From assembly GCA_039931555.1 (NCBI GenBank), contig JBDTRP010000154.1:81787-145786 (forward strand): a stretch of DNA of 64,000 bases. The letters run 5' to 3'. A program made the position numbers and the translations under genes. The DNA is from JAENVT01 sp039931555 (GTDB taxonomy: Bacteria > Actinomycetota > Acidimicrobiia > Acidimicrobiales > Ilumatobacteraceae). Below are positions 25,163-34,063 of the stretch, piece after piece. The notes below the pieces were generated by a model, which was not told the DNA's origin, did not search any database, and saw nothing but the letters and a program-made list of their open reading frames with translations. Numbering within the stretch: position 1 is the stretch's first letter; each line of letters opens with the position of its first letter.

Positions 25163-25572
25163 TCTGGTTCGAGCACCACGACCGGGATGAGACGCGTGGT
25201 CTTGGCCTCGTACTCGGCGAATCCCGGATACAGCTCCTTCTGGGTCGACCACAGTCGTTCGCGGGTGTCGCCCTCGGCCACCTTGGCGACCACGTTGACC
25301 GTCGCCTCGCCGACCTCGACCGACGCTCGTGGGTTGGCGATCAGGTTGTGGTACCAGTCGGGACTGGTCGGTGCTCCGGCCTTCGACGCGAAGACCACGT
25401 AGTTGTCGCCGTCGGCCAGGTACATGATCGGGTTGACCCGGGCCTGACCGGATTTCGCACCGGTGGTGTGCAGCAGCAGGAGTGGCGCACCGTCGAACTG
25501 GCCGCCGACCTTCCCAGCGTTGGCGCGAAACTCCTCGATGATCCCCTTGTTCCAATCGTTGACGTCACTCAC
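25159..25572 (-). CDS. Ddn-family (F420-dependent nitroreductase-like) protein
   Basis: A 137-residue split-beta-barrel protein. GTG 25572 follows GAGAGGAG by five bases. The order LLLLHTTGAKSGQARVNPIMYL, then YVVFASKAGAPTSPDWYHNLIANP is diagnostic of the actinobacterial Ddn family, which binds the deazaflavin F420. This includes the enzyme that activates pretomanid in M. tuberculosis; natural roles include quinone reduction. It supports an F420-using organism. The 3' end is coupled to the dehydratase gene. Confidence 0.92.
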   Translation of the reverse strand: MSDVNDWNKGIIEEFRANAGKVGGQFDGAPLLLLHTTGAKSGQARVNPIMYLADGDNYVVFASKAGAPTSPDWYHNLIANPRASVEVGEATVNVVAKVAEGDTRERLWSTQKELYPGFAEYEAKTTRLIPVVVLEPE

Positions 25573-25607
25573 GACGACTCCTCTCGTAATCGGGTCAGGC
25601 TAACGAC

Positions 25608-27488
25608 TCAACTCGCCGTCGGGATCACGCTCAGCGATACCGGTGAAAGCGCCGAGACGAGGCCCAACCGGGCACCGATCAGCGGACCGATCTCCGATGC
25701 CGACAACGGAGTCGCGTAGAAATAGCCCTGGGCATACTCGCAGCCGGTCGCGGTGACCTCGTCGCACTGGCGTCGCGTCTCCACGCCTTCGGCGACGACG
25801 GCGAGACCGAGGATGTGGGCCAGGTTCATGATCGCCACGACGATCGCCCGGTTGGTCGGATCGTGCCCGATGTTGGCGACGAACCCTCGATCGATCTTGA
25901 CGATGTCGAGCGACAGGCGGGCGAGGTAGGTGAGTGACGAGTAGCCCGACCCGAAGTCGTCCAACGCGAGGCGCACCCCGAGCCGTCTGAGGTCGCCGAG
26001 CACCATCAGCGTCCGGGCGTTGTCCTCGATGAAGATCGTCTCCGTCAACTCCAGTATCAGCGAGCCGGGATCCATGTCGGCCGACAACACCTTCGACACC
26101 GCGGTGAACAGGCCAGGGCTCAGCAGTTGCCGGCCAGACACGTTGACGGCCAGGTACAACGGCGTTCCGGGGTGCTGTCGCATCCAGCTTCCATGATCGC
26201 GACAGCTTCGTTCCAGCACCCACGCGCCGAGCTCGTCGATCAGGTCGATGCGTTCTGCCAGCGCGACGATCAATTGCGGGGCGATCGCGCCCCGTTCGGG
26301 GTGATCCCACCGCAACAAGGCCTCGACGCCGACCACGCCACCGTCGGCGGTGCGCACGATCGGTTGATAGACCACGTCGAGTGAATCGTGGGCCAGCGCC
26401 TTGCGGAGATCGGCCTCGAGCCTGTTCTCGTCGTGGTTCACGAACACGCTGCGCAGGTCGACGATCTCTCTGCCGGCGCCACCACTGCGCTTGACCTCGT
26501 ACATCGCCATGTCGGCGCGGGCCAACAGTTCGCTCGAGATGGCCTCCGCCGGACCGGCGAAGGCGATACCCACGCTCGCCGAGACCGAAAGCTCGAGCCC
26601 GTCGAGAACGAACGGCGCCGAAAATGCCTCGCAGACCCGCTCGGCCAGCAACGCTGCGTCGGCCGCATCACGCAAGTCTTCGCACAGGAACACGAACTCG
26701 TCGCCAGAGAACCTCGCCAAGGTGTCACCGGACCGCACGAAGCTCGACAGCCGTTGCGCCACGGCGAACAACAACGCGTCACCGACGCGGTGGCCATGTG
26801 TGTCGTTGACCTGTTTGAAGTGATCAAGGTCCGCAAAGAGGATCGCCGTGTTGGTGTGTGACCGCTTCGCTCGCAGCACGGCGTGATCGAGCCGTTCCTG
26901 TAACAGGAGCCGGTTCGGGATCCGCGTCAACGGATCGTGCAGCGCGCTGTGGTGATACAGGTCGGAGGCGACGCGCGCTGCCTCGCGGGACTGCGCATTG
27001 ATCAGATACGCGGCGGTCACATCCGCCAGGGTCTGGGCTGCGTCCATGTCGTGGTCGTCGAGCCGGCCCGGTGAGTCGCAATACAGGTCGAGCGCACCGA
27101 GGCGACCATCTCCGTCGCGCAGCGGGAAGGTGAACACTGCTGCCAGCCCTGCCGTCACCGCTGCAGGAGCGAACCTCGGATATCGAAGATCGGTGCGCAG
27201 GTCTGCCACGCTGACTGCCTCGCCCGACTCATAGGCCGAGATGCACGGCCCTTCCCCGAGGTCGGTCTGCAACCGTTCGAACCGCAGTGCGGACTCATCC
27301 GACGCGGCGACGTACCGAGGGGCCATCCCCGCCGAGATCAGCGTCACGCCGGCAGACGTCACGGGCATCACCTCGACGATTCGCTCGACCAGGTGGTCGA
27401 GAATGCCCTGGATGGGAAAGTCGGTGATCAGCGTCCGCGCAAATTCACTGAGAACGCTCGAGAGCTTTTCTTCGTTGACCACGATCAC
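25608..27488 (-). CDS. GAF-GGDEF-EAL cyclic-di-GMP signalling protein
   Basis: A 626-residue cytosolic protein: GAF sensor (about 15-165), GGDEF (180-345) and EAL (360-605). The cyclase signature is SGDEF (261-265), a variant often still active, preceded by LFADLDHFKQVND. The phosphodiesterase has EALLRW (Glu389), ELTET, DDFGSGYSSL and AEGVET, so the catalytic set looks complete. It may be bifunctional or a phosphodiesterase regulated by the GAF and GGDEF parts. There is no membrane segment. It starts at GTG 27488; its ribosome site is weak. It stands alone, 35 bases downstream of the Ddn gene's start region. Confidence 0.93.
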   Translation of the reverse strand: MIVVNEEKLSSVLSEFARTLITDFPIQGILDHLVERIVEVMPVTSAGVTLISAGMAPRYVAASDESALRFERLQTDLGEGPCISAYESGEAVSVADLRTDLRYPRFAPAAVTAGLAAVFTFPLRDGDGRLGALDLYCDSPGRLDDHDMDAAQTLADVTAAYLINAQSREAARVASDLYHHSALHDPLTRIPNRLLLQERLDHAVLRAKRSHTNTAILFADLDHFKQVNDTHGHRVGDALLFAVAQRLSSFVRSGDTLARFSGDEFVFLCEDLRDAADAALLAERVCEAFSAPFVLDGLELSVSASVGIAFAGPAEAISSELLARADMAMYEVKRSGGAGREIVDLRSVFVNHDENRLEADLRKALAHDSLDVVYQPIVRTADGGVVGVEALLRWDHPERGAIAPQLIVALAERIDLIDELGAWVLERSCRDHGSWMRQHPGTPLYLAVNVSGRQLLSPGLFTAVSKVLSADMDPGSLILELTETIFIEDNARTLMVLGDLRRLGVRLALDDFGSGYSSLTYLARLSLDIVKIDRGFVANIGHDPTNRAIVVAIMNLAHILGLAVVAEGVETRRQCDEVTATGCEYAQGYFYATPLSASEIGPLIGARLGLVSALSPVSLSVIPTAS

Positions 27489-27614
27489 CGTCCAGCACCT
27501 GGCGCGGGTAGCCCACGCATTGTTTGGACGGAGACGTCTACGACATCTGGTTGTTATCGTACCCCGCGGTCGATGAGCCGTGCGGGCACATCGCGTGTCG
27601 AATTTGTCAAGATT

Positions 27615-28487
27615 TCAGTCGTTTGCGAGCAAGTGAATGAGGCTCGAGGTGTCCCAGCGCTTGCCGCCGCGGGCGATCACCTGGCCGTAGAACTGGTCGA
27701 TCAGTGCTGTCATGGGCAATCGCGCCCCGCTGCGCTTGGCCTCGTCGAGCACGATCGCCAGGTCCTTGCGCATCCACTCGACGGCGAACCCGAAGTCGAA
27801 CTCGCCGCGCGCCATCGTGCGACCACGGTTCTCCATCTGCCAACTCTGCGCGGCGCCGAAGCGGATGACGTCGACGACCTGGTCGGGGTCGAGGCCCGCC
27901 TTCTGAGCGAAGTTGATGCCTTCGGCAAGGCCCTGCACGATCCCGGCGATGCAGATCTGGTTGACCATCTTGGTGAGTTGTCCTGCGCCAGCAGTGCCCA
28001 TGAGCGAGCACGCCTTGGCGTATGCGCCCATCACCGGCTTCGACAGCTCGTAGAACGCTTCGTCGTCGCTGCCACACATGATGGTCAGCTGGGCGTTCTC
28101 GGCTCCGGCCTGGCCGCCCGAAACGGGCGCATCGACGAAGCCCACACCGAACTCCGCTGCGGCCTCGGCCAGCTCCTTGGCCACCTCCGCCGAGGCAGTG
28201 GTGTGATCGACCAGGACGGCGCCTGCCTCGGCGCCCGACAGCACGCCATCAGGCCCGTAGACGACCTCGCGCACGTCGTTGTCGTTGCCGACGCACATCA
28301 TCACGAACTCGGCGCCCTCGGCCGCCTCGTGCGGTGTCGGTGCGGCACGATTGCCGTACAACGCAACCCAGGCCAGCGACTTCTCCGGCGTTCGGTTGTA
28401 GACGGTGACCTGGTGGCCGGCAGCAGCGAGGTGGCGGGCCATCGGCGCGCCCATCACGCCGAGCCCGATGAAGGCGACAGAACTCAT
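27615..28487 (-). CDS. NAD(P)-dependent beta-hydroxyacid dehydrogenase (3-hydroxyisobutyrate dehydrogenase-like)
   Basis: A 290-residue enzyme. ATG 28487 begins MSSVAFIGLGVMGAPMARHL, the Rossmann GxGxxG motif. The substrate signature FVDAPVSGGQAGAENAQLTIMCGG-like segment and the catalytic-Lys motif GAGQLTKMVNQ are present (Lys in the G-x-x-x-K-x-x-N pattern). These define 3-hydroxyisobutyrate, tartronate-semialdehyde or related beta-hydroxyacid dehydrogenases. No valine-degradation genes are adjacent, so the exact substrate is open. It is a single-gene unit, divergent from the VOC-family gene. Confidence 0.92.
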   Translation of the reverse strand: MSSVAFIGLGVMGAPMARHLAAAGHQVTVYNRTPEKSLAWVALYGNRAAPTPHEAAEGAEFVMMCVGNDNDVREVVYGPDGVLSGAEAGAVLVDHTTASAEVAKELAEAAAEFGVGFVDAPVSGGQAGAENAQLTIMCGSDDEAFYELSKPVMGAYAKACSLMGTAGAGQLTKMVNQICIAGIVQGLAEGINFAQKAGLDPDQVVDVIRFGAAQSWQMENRGRTMARGEFDFGFAVEWMRKDLAIVLDEAKRSGARLPMTALIDQFYGQVIARGGKRWDTSSLIHLLAND

Positions 28488-28542
28488 CGGCCCAGTCTTA
28501 CCGGTCACGAGATCACGAGCGTTCACCCCTCCCGCGTCGGCC

Positions 28543-29184
28543 ATGATGGACCTGATGATCGACCATCTCGTCTATGCCTCGAACGATCTGCCGAGCGCCT
28601 CGGCAACTGTCGCTGAGCTCCTCGGATTCGCACCGACACCAGGCGGGAACCACGTCGGCAAGGGCACGTACAACGAGTTGTTGTCGCTCGGCGGTACTTC
28701 TTACCTGGAGGTGATCGGCCCCGACCCGCAACAGCCTGCGCCCGAGGGGCCACGACCGTTCGGCATCGATCGACTGCTCGAGCCGGCGCTCGTCGCCTGG
28801 TGCGTGCGGCCGCGACGGCCACTGGCGCAGATCATCATCGAGGCCCGCGCCATCGGCGTCGAGCTCGGCGAGATCTCCGCCATGTCGCGCCGGCGGCCCG
28901 ACGACGTGGTGTTGAAGTGGGAGTTGACCCTTCCCCAACTCGATGGGCCATTCGGCGTGGCGTTGCCGTTCATGATCGATTGGGGCGCCTCTGCGCACCC
29001 GACCGACTCGCTGCCTGCGACGGTCGACTTGGTCGAGCTGACGGTCGCTCATCCTCGACCCGACGCGTTGCGGGCTGCGCTCGACATCATCGGCGTCGGA
29101 CCCATCGTCGTCGTCGAGGCAGGTCCGCCGGCACTGCGGGCAACGATCACATCGCCGCGTGGAACGATCAGCCTGACAAGCTGA
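28543..29184 (+). CDS. VOC/glyoxalase-like domain protein
   Basis: A 213-residue protein beginning MMDLMIDHLVYASNDLPSA, where the HLVYA start is typical of the glyoxalase-like (Glyoxalase_3) group. It contains GTYNELLSLGGTSYLEVIGPD and a second half with an FMIDWG strand. Two beta-alpha-beta-beta-beta modules are expected. Metal ligands are suggested by His8 and by the Glu in YLEV but cannot be confirmed. Several in-frame ATGs sit at the start; I used the first (28543). The 3' end overlaps the convergent decarboxylase by 17 bases. Confidence 0.85.
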   Translation: MMDLMIDHLVYASNDLPSASATVAELLGFAPTPGGNHVGKGTYNELLSLGGTSYLEVIGPDPQQPAPEGPRPFGIDRLLEPALVAWCVRPRRPLAQIIIEARAIGVELGEISAMSRRRPDDVVLKWELTLPQLDGPFGVALPFMIDWGASAHPTDSLPATVDLVELTVAHPRPDALRAALDIIGVGPIVVVEAGPPALRATITSPRGTISLTS

Positions 29185-30499
29185 CCATCAGTTCGTCGAT
29201 GATCGAAGCAGGCGTACGCGGGTGCATGAACACCAAGCGCCCGACCGGTTCACCCTTGTAGGTCGACGGGGCGACGAACGCGGTGCCGGCACGCAACAGT
29301 TCGGTCGCCCAGCGCTTCCATTCCGTCGCGCCCCAACCGCTGCGGCGGAACAACACCACGCCGAGCTCGGGCCGCAAGATCAGTTCGGTCAGCGGCTCGG
29401 CGTCGATCGCGGCGGCCATCGCAGACGCCAGGTCGATGCCGGTGCGGATCGCGACACGATGCGCGTCGATGCCGTGCATTGCGAGGGCAAACCAGATCGG
29501 GAGCCCACTGGCGCGCCGCGTCAGCTGGTAGCCGAGGTCGCATGGGTTGTAGGCATCGTCGCCGGTGCGCAGCACATCGATGTACGGCCCGTGCTGTGTG
29601 TGCACCTGTCGCGCCAACGCCGGTTCGCGGTACACGAGCGCACACGACCCTGCGGTGGCGAACAGCCACTTGTGCGGATCGACGATGAACGAATCGGCTC
29701 GCTCGAGCCCGGCGAACCGGTTGCGCAACTCCGGCAGCAGGAGGGCCGCCAGCCCATACGCGCCATCGACATGGAACCAGGCGCCGATCTCCGCGGCGAC
29801 GTCGGCGCACCCGCCGAGGTCGTCGATGACGCCGGCGTTGGTCGACCCGCCGGCGGCCACGATGATGCCGACATCTCGCCGGTCACCGATCGCGGCGCGC
29901 AACGCATCGCCGGTCAACCGGCAGTCGGGGCCGGTCGGTACCACCAAGGGCTCCAGACCGAGCAGGTGCAATGCATTGTCGACCGAGGCATGTGCGGTGT
30001 CGGCCACGGCGACCACTCGGCGGCCCAGGGCCCGTTGCCGTCCCACCGCCAGTGCCGACAGGTTGCCGATCGACCCGCCGCTCATGAAGCACCCGGCCGC
30101 GCCTGGCGGCATTCCTGCGGCGCGGCACAACATGTCGATCACCTGGTTCTCGGCCGCCACCGCTCCTGCGCCTTCGAGCCATGACTCGGCGGAGAAGTTG
30201 GCGGCCGACACGATCGTGTCCATCCACACGGATGCGACCGACGGCGACAGCGGGATGAAGGCCAGGAACCGCTCACTGTCGAGGCCGATGTTGTTCGGCG
30301 CGACGACCTCCGCGAACTGCTGCCAGGCATGGTCCAGGCCCAGCCCGGCATCGTTGATCGACCCTGCCAGAGCCACATCGAGCGATGGCTTGTCGCCGAT
30401 CACGCCGACCGGTGAAGTGGCCAGCCGTTGCCTGATCCACTCGACGGCGCGATCGCCGAGATCACCGACTGCGCTGTCAGCACCGTGAAGGCCCGTCAT
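29168..30499 (-). CDS. Group II PLP-dependent amino-acid decarboxylase
   Basis: A 443-residue enzyme whose ATG overlaps the SDR stop (ATGA). The PLP lysine is in VDPHKWLF and the cofactor-stacking Asp and Ala lie in WFHVDGAYG. FMSGGSIGNLSAL binds phosphate. These are hallmarks of aromatic-amino-acid, tyrosine or glutamate decarboxylases (group II). Substrate selectivity is unclear. It forms a two-gene operon with a short-chain dehydrogenase, which could process the derived alcohol or aldehyde. Confidence 0.9.
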   Translation of the reverse strand: MTGLHGADSAVGDLGDRAVEWIRQRLATSPVGVIGDKPSLDVALAGSINDAGLGLDHAWQQFAEVVAPNNIGLDSERFLAFIPLSPSVASVWMDTIVSAANFSAESWLEGAGAVAAENQVIDMLCRAAGMPPGAAGCFMSGGSIGNLSALAVGRQRALGRRVVAVADTAHASVDNALHLLGLEPLVVPTGPDCRLTGDALRAAIGDRRDVGIIVAAGGSTNAGVIDDLGGCADVAAEIGAWFHVDGAYGLAALLLPELRNRFAGLERADSFIVDPHKWLFATAGSCALVYREPALARQVHTQHGPYIDVLRTGDDAYNPCDLGYQLTRRASGLPIWFALAMHGIDAHRVAIRTGIDLASAMAAAIDAEPLTELILRPELGVVLFRRSGWGATEWKRWATELLRAGTAFVAPSTYKGEPVGRLVFMHPRTPASIIDELMVSLSG

Positions 30500-31281
30500 T
30501 CAGGCGTGACGTATGCGGCCGTGATGCCACCGTCGATGATCAACGACTGTCCGGTCATCCAACTCGATTCGTTGGATGCCAGGAACAACGCCCCGTTGGC
30601 GATCTCGGTCGGCTCACCGAAGCGCCCCATCGGGATGTGTACGAGCCGGCGATTGCGCTTCGCGTCGTCCGACAGGAACTTGGCCAGCAGCGGCGTCATG
30701 ATGGGCCCGGGGCACAGGGCGTTGGCGCGCACACCCTGACGGGCGTAGATCACGGCGATCTCGCGCGTCATCGCCAGGACCGCGCCCTTCGAGGCGGTGT
30801 AGGCCACCTGCGGCGTGGCCGCCCCCATGTGTGCGACGAATGATGCGACGTTGATGATCGACGACGCCTCGCCGCATTGCTCGGCCGATTCCTGCATGGC
30901 CGGGATCGCGTACTTGCACCCCAGCAACACCCCCAGCACGTTGATGTCCATCGTCTTCTGATACGTGGCGATCGACGTGGTGACCGGGTTGTCGTCGTCG
31001 CCCAGCATCACGCCGGCGTTGTTGTAGAGCACGTGCAGACCACCGAACGTCTCGACGGCGTGCTGTACCGCCGCCTCGACCGACTGCTCGTCGGTGACGT
31101 CGCAGCGGACGTACGTCGCTTCTCCCCCGGCGGCCGCAATTGCCTCTACGGCGTCGTCGCCGTCGGAAAGATCAGCGATCACCACCTGGGCACCCTCGGC
31201 GGCGAACAACTCGGCCCCGACCCGACCCAAACCCGACGATGCACCCGTGATCAGTGCCACTTTTCCAGCGAGACGATTCAT
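30496..31281 (-). CDS. Short-chain dehydrogenase/reductase (SDR)
   Basis: A 261-residue classical SDR: TGASSGLG cofactor motif (residues 13-20), NNAG, catalytic Ser in NVASF, YTASK (Tyr and Lys) and PGPIMTP. The acidic residue after beta-2 (VIADLSD) favours NAD over NADP. Such proteins are annotated as 3-oxoacyl-ACP reductase or glucose dehydrogenase, but function depends on context. It is first in the operon with the decarboxylase and divergent from the EEP-domain gene by 39 bases. Confidence 0.92.
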   Translation of the reverse strand: MNRLAGKVALITGASSGLGRVGAELFAAEGAQVVIADLSDGDDAVEAIAAAGGEATYVRCDVTDEQSVEAAVQHAVETFGGLHVLYNNAGVMLGDDDNPVTTSIATYQKTMDINVLGVLLGCKYAIPAMQESAEQCGEASSIINVASFVAHMGAATPQVAYTASKGAVLAMTREIAVIYARQGVRANALCPGPIMTPLLAKFLSDDAKRNRRLVHIPMGRFGEPTEIANGALFLASNESSWMTGQSLIIDGGITAAYVTPE

Positions 31282-31320
31282 GGCGGCCTACGGTACCGCA
31301 CAGGCCAAACTGGAGAATCA

Positions 31321-32010
31321 ATGACGACGTGGCGCGTGCTGACCTGGAACATTCTCGGGGCTCGCCAACCAAACCTCGACATCATCGTCGAGGTGATCGC
31401 GGGCTACGCACCCGACGTCGTCGCGCTGCAGGAAGTGCAGCGTCGCCAGGCGCGTCGCCTGGCACATCGGGTCGGTTGGAAGGTCGTGTGGACCCGAAAG
31501 CACTACCCGTATACGCCACTCGTGTGGTGGCGCGCCGAGGGCCTGGCGATCATGACACCGCACGTCGTCAGCGACCTGATCAGCATCTCCATCTCTCCTG
31601 GAGTGTCGACGTGGACCTACCAGCACCGGGTTGCGATGGCGGCCACCGTGACGCGCTCCGGCGCCGAAGCGCTTCGGGTGGTCAACACCCACCTTGCGTC
31701 ACACGATGCCGACCAGCGGATCGCTCAGGCTCGTCGGGTCGTCGCCCTGATCGGCGATCATCGCCCGGCGGTGGTGGCCGGCGATCTCAATGCCATGGGG
31801 GAAGTCGAGGTGATCCGCGAGTTCGGCGCAGTCGGCCTCGTCGACCCCGGCGGCGACTGCTCCAACCCGTCGATCGCACCGGTACAGCGTTTGGACTACG
31901 TGTTGGTTCCCGAATCGGCCACGGTGACGTCGCGGCTGACGCCCGATGGCGGCGAACGCTGGGACGAGCTCAGCGATCACCTGCCGGTGCTCGTCGAGCT
32001 CTCGACCTGA
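31321..32010 (+). CDS. Endonuclease/exonuclease/phosphatase (EEP) family protein
   Basis: A 229-residue metal-dependent hydrolase starting at ATG 31321, with GGAG five bases upstream. Family motifs in order are LTWNILG (Asn), VVALQEVQ (metal Glu), VNTHLAS (His), VVAGDLNAMG (Asp, Asn) and LSDHLPVLVEL (Asp-His). All catalytic positions are present. There is no signal peptide. Members cut DNA, sphingomyelin or phosphoinositides; this short version could be a nuclease or phosphodiesterase. It is divergent from the SDR operon. Confidence 0.9.
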   Translation: MTTWRVLTWNILGARQPNLDIIVEVIAGYAPDVVALQEVQRRQARRLAHRVGWKVVWTRKHYPYTPLVWWRAEGLAIMTPHVVSDLISISISPGVSTWTYQHRVAMAATVTRSGAEALRVVNTHLASHDADQRIAQARRVVALIGDHRPAVVAGDLNAMGEVEVIREFGAVGLVDPGGDCSNPSIAPVQRLDYVLVPESATVTSRLTPDGGERWDELSDHLPVLVELST

Positions 32011-32172
32011 CTCGGTCAGTCCGCAAGGACATGGCCGCGACGGTAGTGCGCATGGCCTATTTCTGGCCGAGGTCCTTGATCGCGGCTGCGAGTGTGTCGA
32101 TACTTCGACAACGGTGAAACCTCTCGGCGTCGACACCCCCCGTCGACGTCCGAGAAGGCGGGAGAGCGCACG

Positions 32173-32421
32173 ATGGAAACTGCAACACGACTGAACGACG
32201 ACGAGGCCCACGATCTGGCGGTACGCCACCTCGCCGATCTGCTCGGGTCGAGCGCCCTGCCCCTGGTGGCCTGGGACGTCGACCACCACCTGCAAGGCCA
32301 CCTCGACGTCGCCGGGCACCACATGGTGCTGATCGCGACTCGCACGCCAGACCGCTGCCCGCTGCTGCTGACCGACGAGGATTGGGACAGCCTGCGTCGC
32401 ACCCACTGCCACGCAGCCTGA
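32173..32421 (+). CDS. Small hypothetical protein
   Basis: An 82-residue protein with ATG 32173 preceded by GGGAGAG. It has an even mix of acidic residues, Leu and His (VAWDVDHHLQGHLDVAGHH) and no known motif. The His-rich centre might bind metal. Codon use follows the neighbouring genes. It lies in the same direction between the EEP gene and another small ORF. Confidence 0.55.
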   Translation: METATRLNDDEAHDLAVRHLADLLGSSALPLVAWDVDHHLQGHLDVAGHHMVLIATRTPDRCPLLLTDEDWDSLRRTHCHAA

Positions 32422-32435
32422 CTGACGCTCCGCCC

Positions 32436-32699
32436 ATGGCGGAAGAAACGGCGCTCGGCGCTGCGGTTCGGCTGACGATCGCAATGGAAACGGCGGCAGC
32501 ATTGGCCGCCTACGTCCGCGTCACGACCGAGTCCATCGAGGTCGACCCGAAGGTGCGCACGCTGTTGGAGGGCATCACCACGGCGTTTCGAGCGGCGTCC
32601 GAGACACTCGACGCCCTCGGTGAGCGGCTTCGCACTCCCGGCTCGACCTTCCTCGACGTCAGATGCGTTCCCAGTAGCGGCGCAGTTCCCAGTCGGTGA
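32436..32699 (+). CDS. Small hypothetical helical protein overlapping the glutamine synthetase-like gene
   Basis: An 87-residue frame from ATG 32436, with helical Ala/Glu/Leu composition (AAALAAYVRVTTESIEVD, LEGITTAFRAASETLDALGERL). Its last 41 bases overlap the convergent glutamine synthetase-like gene. No ribosome site is clear, and it may be translated after the preceding small gene. Unrecognised; moderately supported by its regular amphipathic pattern. Confidence 0.45.
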   Translation: MAEETALGAAVRLTIAMETAAALAAYVRVTTESIEVDPKVRTLLEGITTAFRAASETLDALGERLRTPGSTFLDVRCVPSSGAVPSR

Positions 32700-34035
32700 C
32701 CGACTGGTTGAAGGCCATCCATTCGCCTTTGGCCATCGTGAGGATGTGGTGGTGCACTTCGTCGCCGAAGCACTCCTTGGCGATCGACGAGCCCTCCCAC
32801 AGTGCGATGGCGTCGGGCAGGTTCCACGGGATGCGGCCGATGTCGGTGGCCTCGTAGCCATTGCCGACGTACGGCTCGCCCAGCGGCATCTTGTTGCGGA
32901 TCCCGTACAGGCCACCAGCGATCTGCCCGGCGAAGGCGAAGTAGCTGTTGGCATCGCTGCCGGGGATGCGGCACTCGACGCGACATCCCTTGCCGTGGCC
33001 GACCTTGCGGAACCCGAGGGTGCGGTTGTCGACCCCCCAGCCGATCCCGGTCGGTGCCCACGAGCCTGGCTGGAACCGCTTGTAGCTGTTGACGGTGGGC
33101 GCCCACAGCAAGCTGAACTCCTGCGCCGTGGCGATCAGACCGGCGACGTAGTGCTGGAACGTCTCGCTCATGCCGTGCGGGCCGTGATGGTCGTCGAACA
33201 TGGCCTTCTTGCCATCGGGCGACCACAAGCTCGAGTGGATGTGGCACGACGAACCGGTGTCGTTGAAGTCGTACTTGGCCATGAAGCTGACCGAGCGACC
33301 GTTGAGGTGGGCGATCTCTTTCGCCGCGGTCTTGTACACGCTGTTGCGGTCGGCCATCTCGACCGCCGTGGTGTAATCGAGGTTCATCTCGTGCTGGCCG
33401 CGACCGGCCTCGCCCTTGGAGAACTCCACGGGCACGCCGGCGGATTCGAGCCCGCGGCGGATCGCGCCGAGGATGTACTCGTCCTTCGTCGTCTGCAGGA
33501 TGTGGTAGTCCTCGAGCCATGGCGAGTGCGGGCGCAAGTCGCGATAGCCCTTGCCGAATGCCTCGTCGTAGGTGTCTTGGAACAAGTAGAACTCGATCTC
33601 GCTGGCCACCATGGGCAAGAAGCCCAAGGCCGCGGCGGCTTCTTCCTGACGACGCAACACCGTGCGCGGCGCCACCTCGACCAGTTTCTCGGTCTCCACG
33701 TCGAACAGATCGCACATGATCATCGCCGTCTTGTCGACCCAGGGAATGCGACGAACCGTGTTCCAGTCGGCGCGTGCCAGCATGTCGCCATACCCCTGGT
33801 CATAGCTGGCGAACCGGTAGCCCGGAACCGGGTTGTTGTCCATGTCGCAGGCGATCAGGTAGTCACAGTTCTCGGTGCCGGCATCGGCAACCGACTCGAG
33901 GAAGAACCGCCCCGTCGTCCGCTTCCCGGTCAGGCGCCCCTGGAGGTCGGGGAACACCATCAGCACCGTGTCGATCTCACCACCACGGATCTCGCGCTCC
34001 AACTGGTCACGGCTCACTTCGGTTCGTCCGGTCAT
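32659..34035 (-). CDS. Glutamine synthetase-family enzyme (gamma-glutamyl amide ligase)
   Basis: A 458-residue GS-fold protein. Visible are the N-terminal beta-grasp (VLMVFPDLQGRLTGKR), the metal glutamates (ASEIEFYLF, the QHEMNLDY region), HIHSSLW with the metal His, the NSYKRFQPGSW loop and RVECRIPGSDANSYFAFAG. It is a short type-I-like form without the adenylylation Tyr context of GlnA1. It resembles the GlnA3/GlnA4/PuuA-type enzymes that glutamylate polyamines or amines. It is divergent from a ThDP enzyme by only 28 bases. Confidence 0.9.
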   Translation of the reverse strand: MTGRTEVSRDQLEREIRGGEIDTVLMVFPDLQGRLTGKRTTGRFFLESVADAGTENCDYLIACDMDNNPVPGYRFASYDQGYGDMLARADWNTVRRIPWVDKTAMIMCDLFDVETEKLVEVAPRTVLRRQEEAAAALGFLPMVASEIEFYLFQDTYDEAFGKGYRDLRPHSPWLEDYHILQTTKDEYILGAIRRGLESAGVPVEFSKGEAGRGQHEMNLDYTTAVEMADRNSVYKTAAKEIAHLNGRSVSFMAKYDFNDTGSSCHIHSSLWSPDGKKAMFDDHHGPHGMSETFQHYVAGLIATAQEFSLLWAPTVNSYKRFQPGSWAPTGIGWGVDNRTLGFRKVGHGKGCRVECRIPGSDANSYFAFAGQIAGGLYGIRNKMPLGEPYVGNGYEATDIGRIPWNLPDAIALWEGSSIAKECFGDEVHHHILTMAKGEWMAFNQSVTDWELRRYWERI

Positions 34036-34063
34036 GGCGCTGCACTGTAGTTACGATCACACG
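34036..34063. promoter_or_regulatory. 28-base divergent promoter region
   Basis: The two start codons are separated by only 28 bases. Towards the right, TACGAT (34052-34057) ends six bases before the ATG at 34064, suggesting a leaderless transcript. Towards the left, TAACTA (read on the minus strand, 34053-34048) ends twelve bases before the ATG at 34035. The -35 elements must lie inside the opposing genes. Confidence 0.45.
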
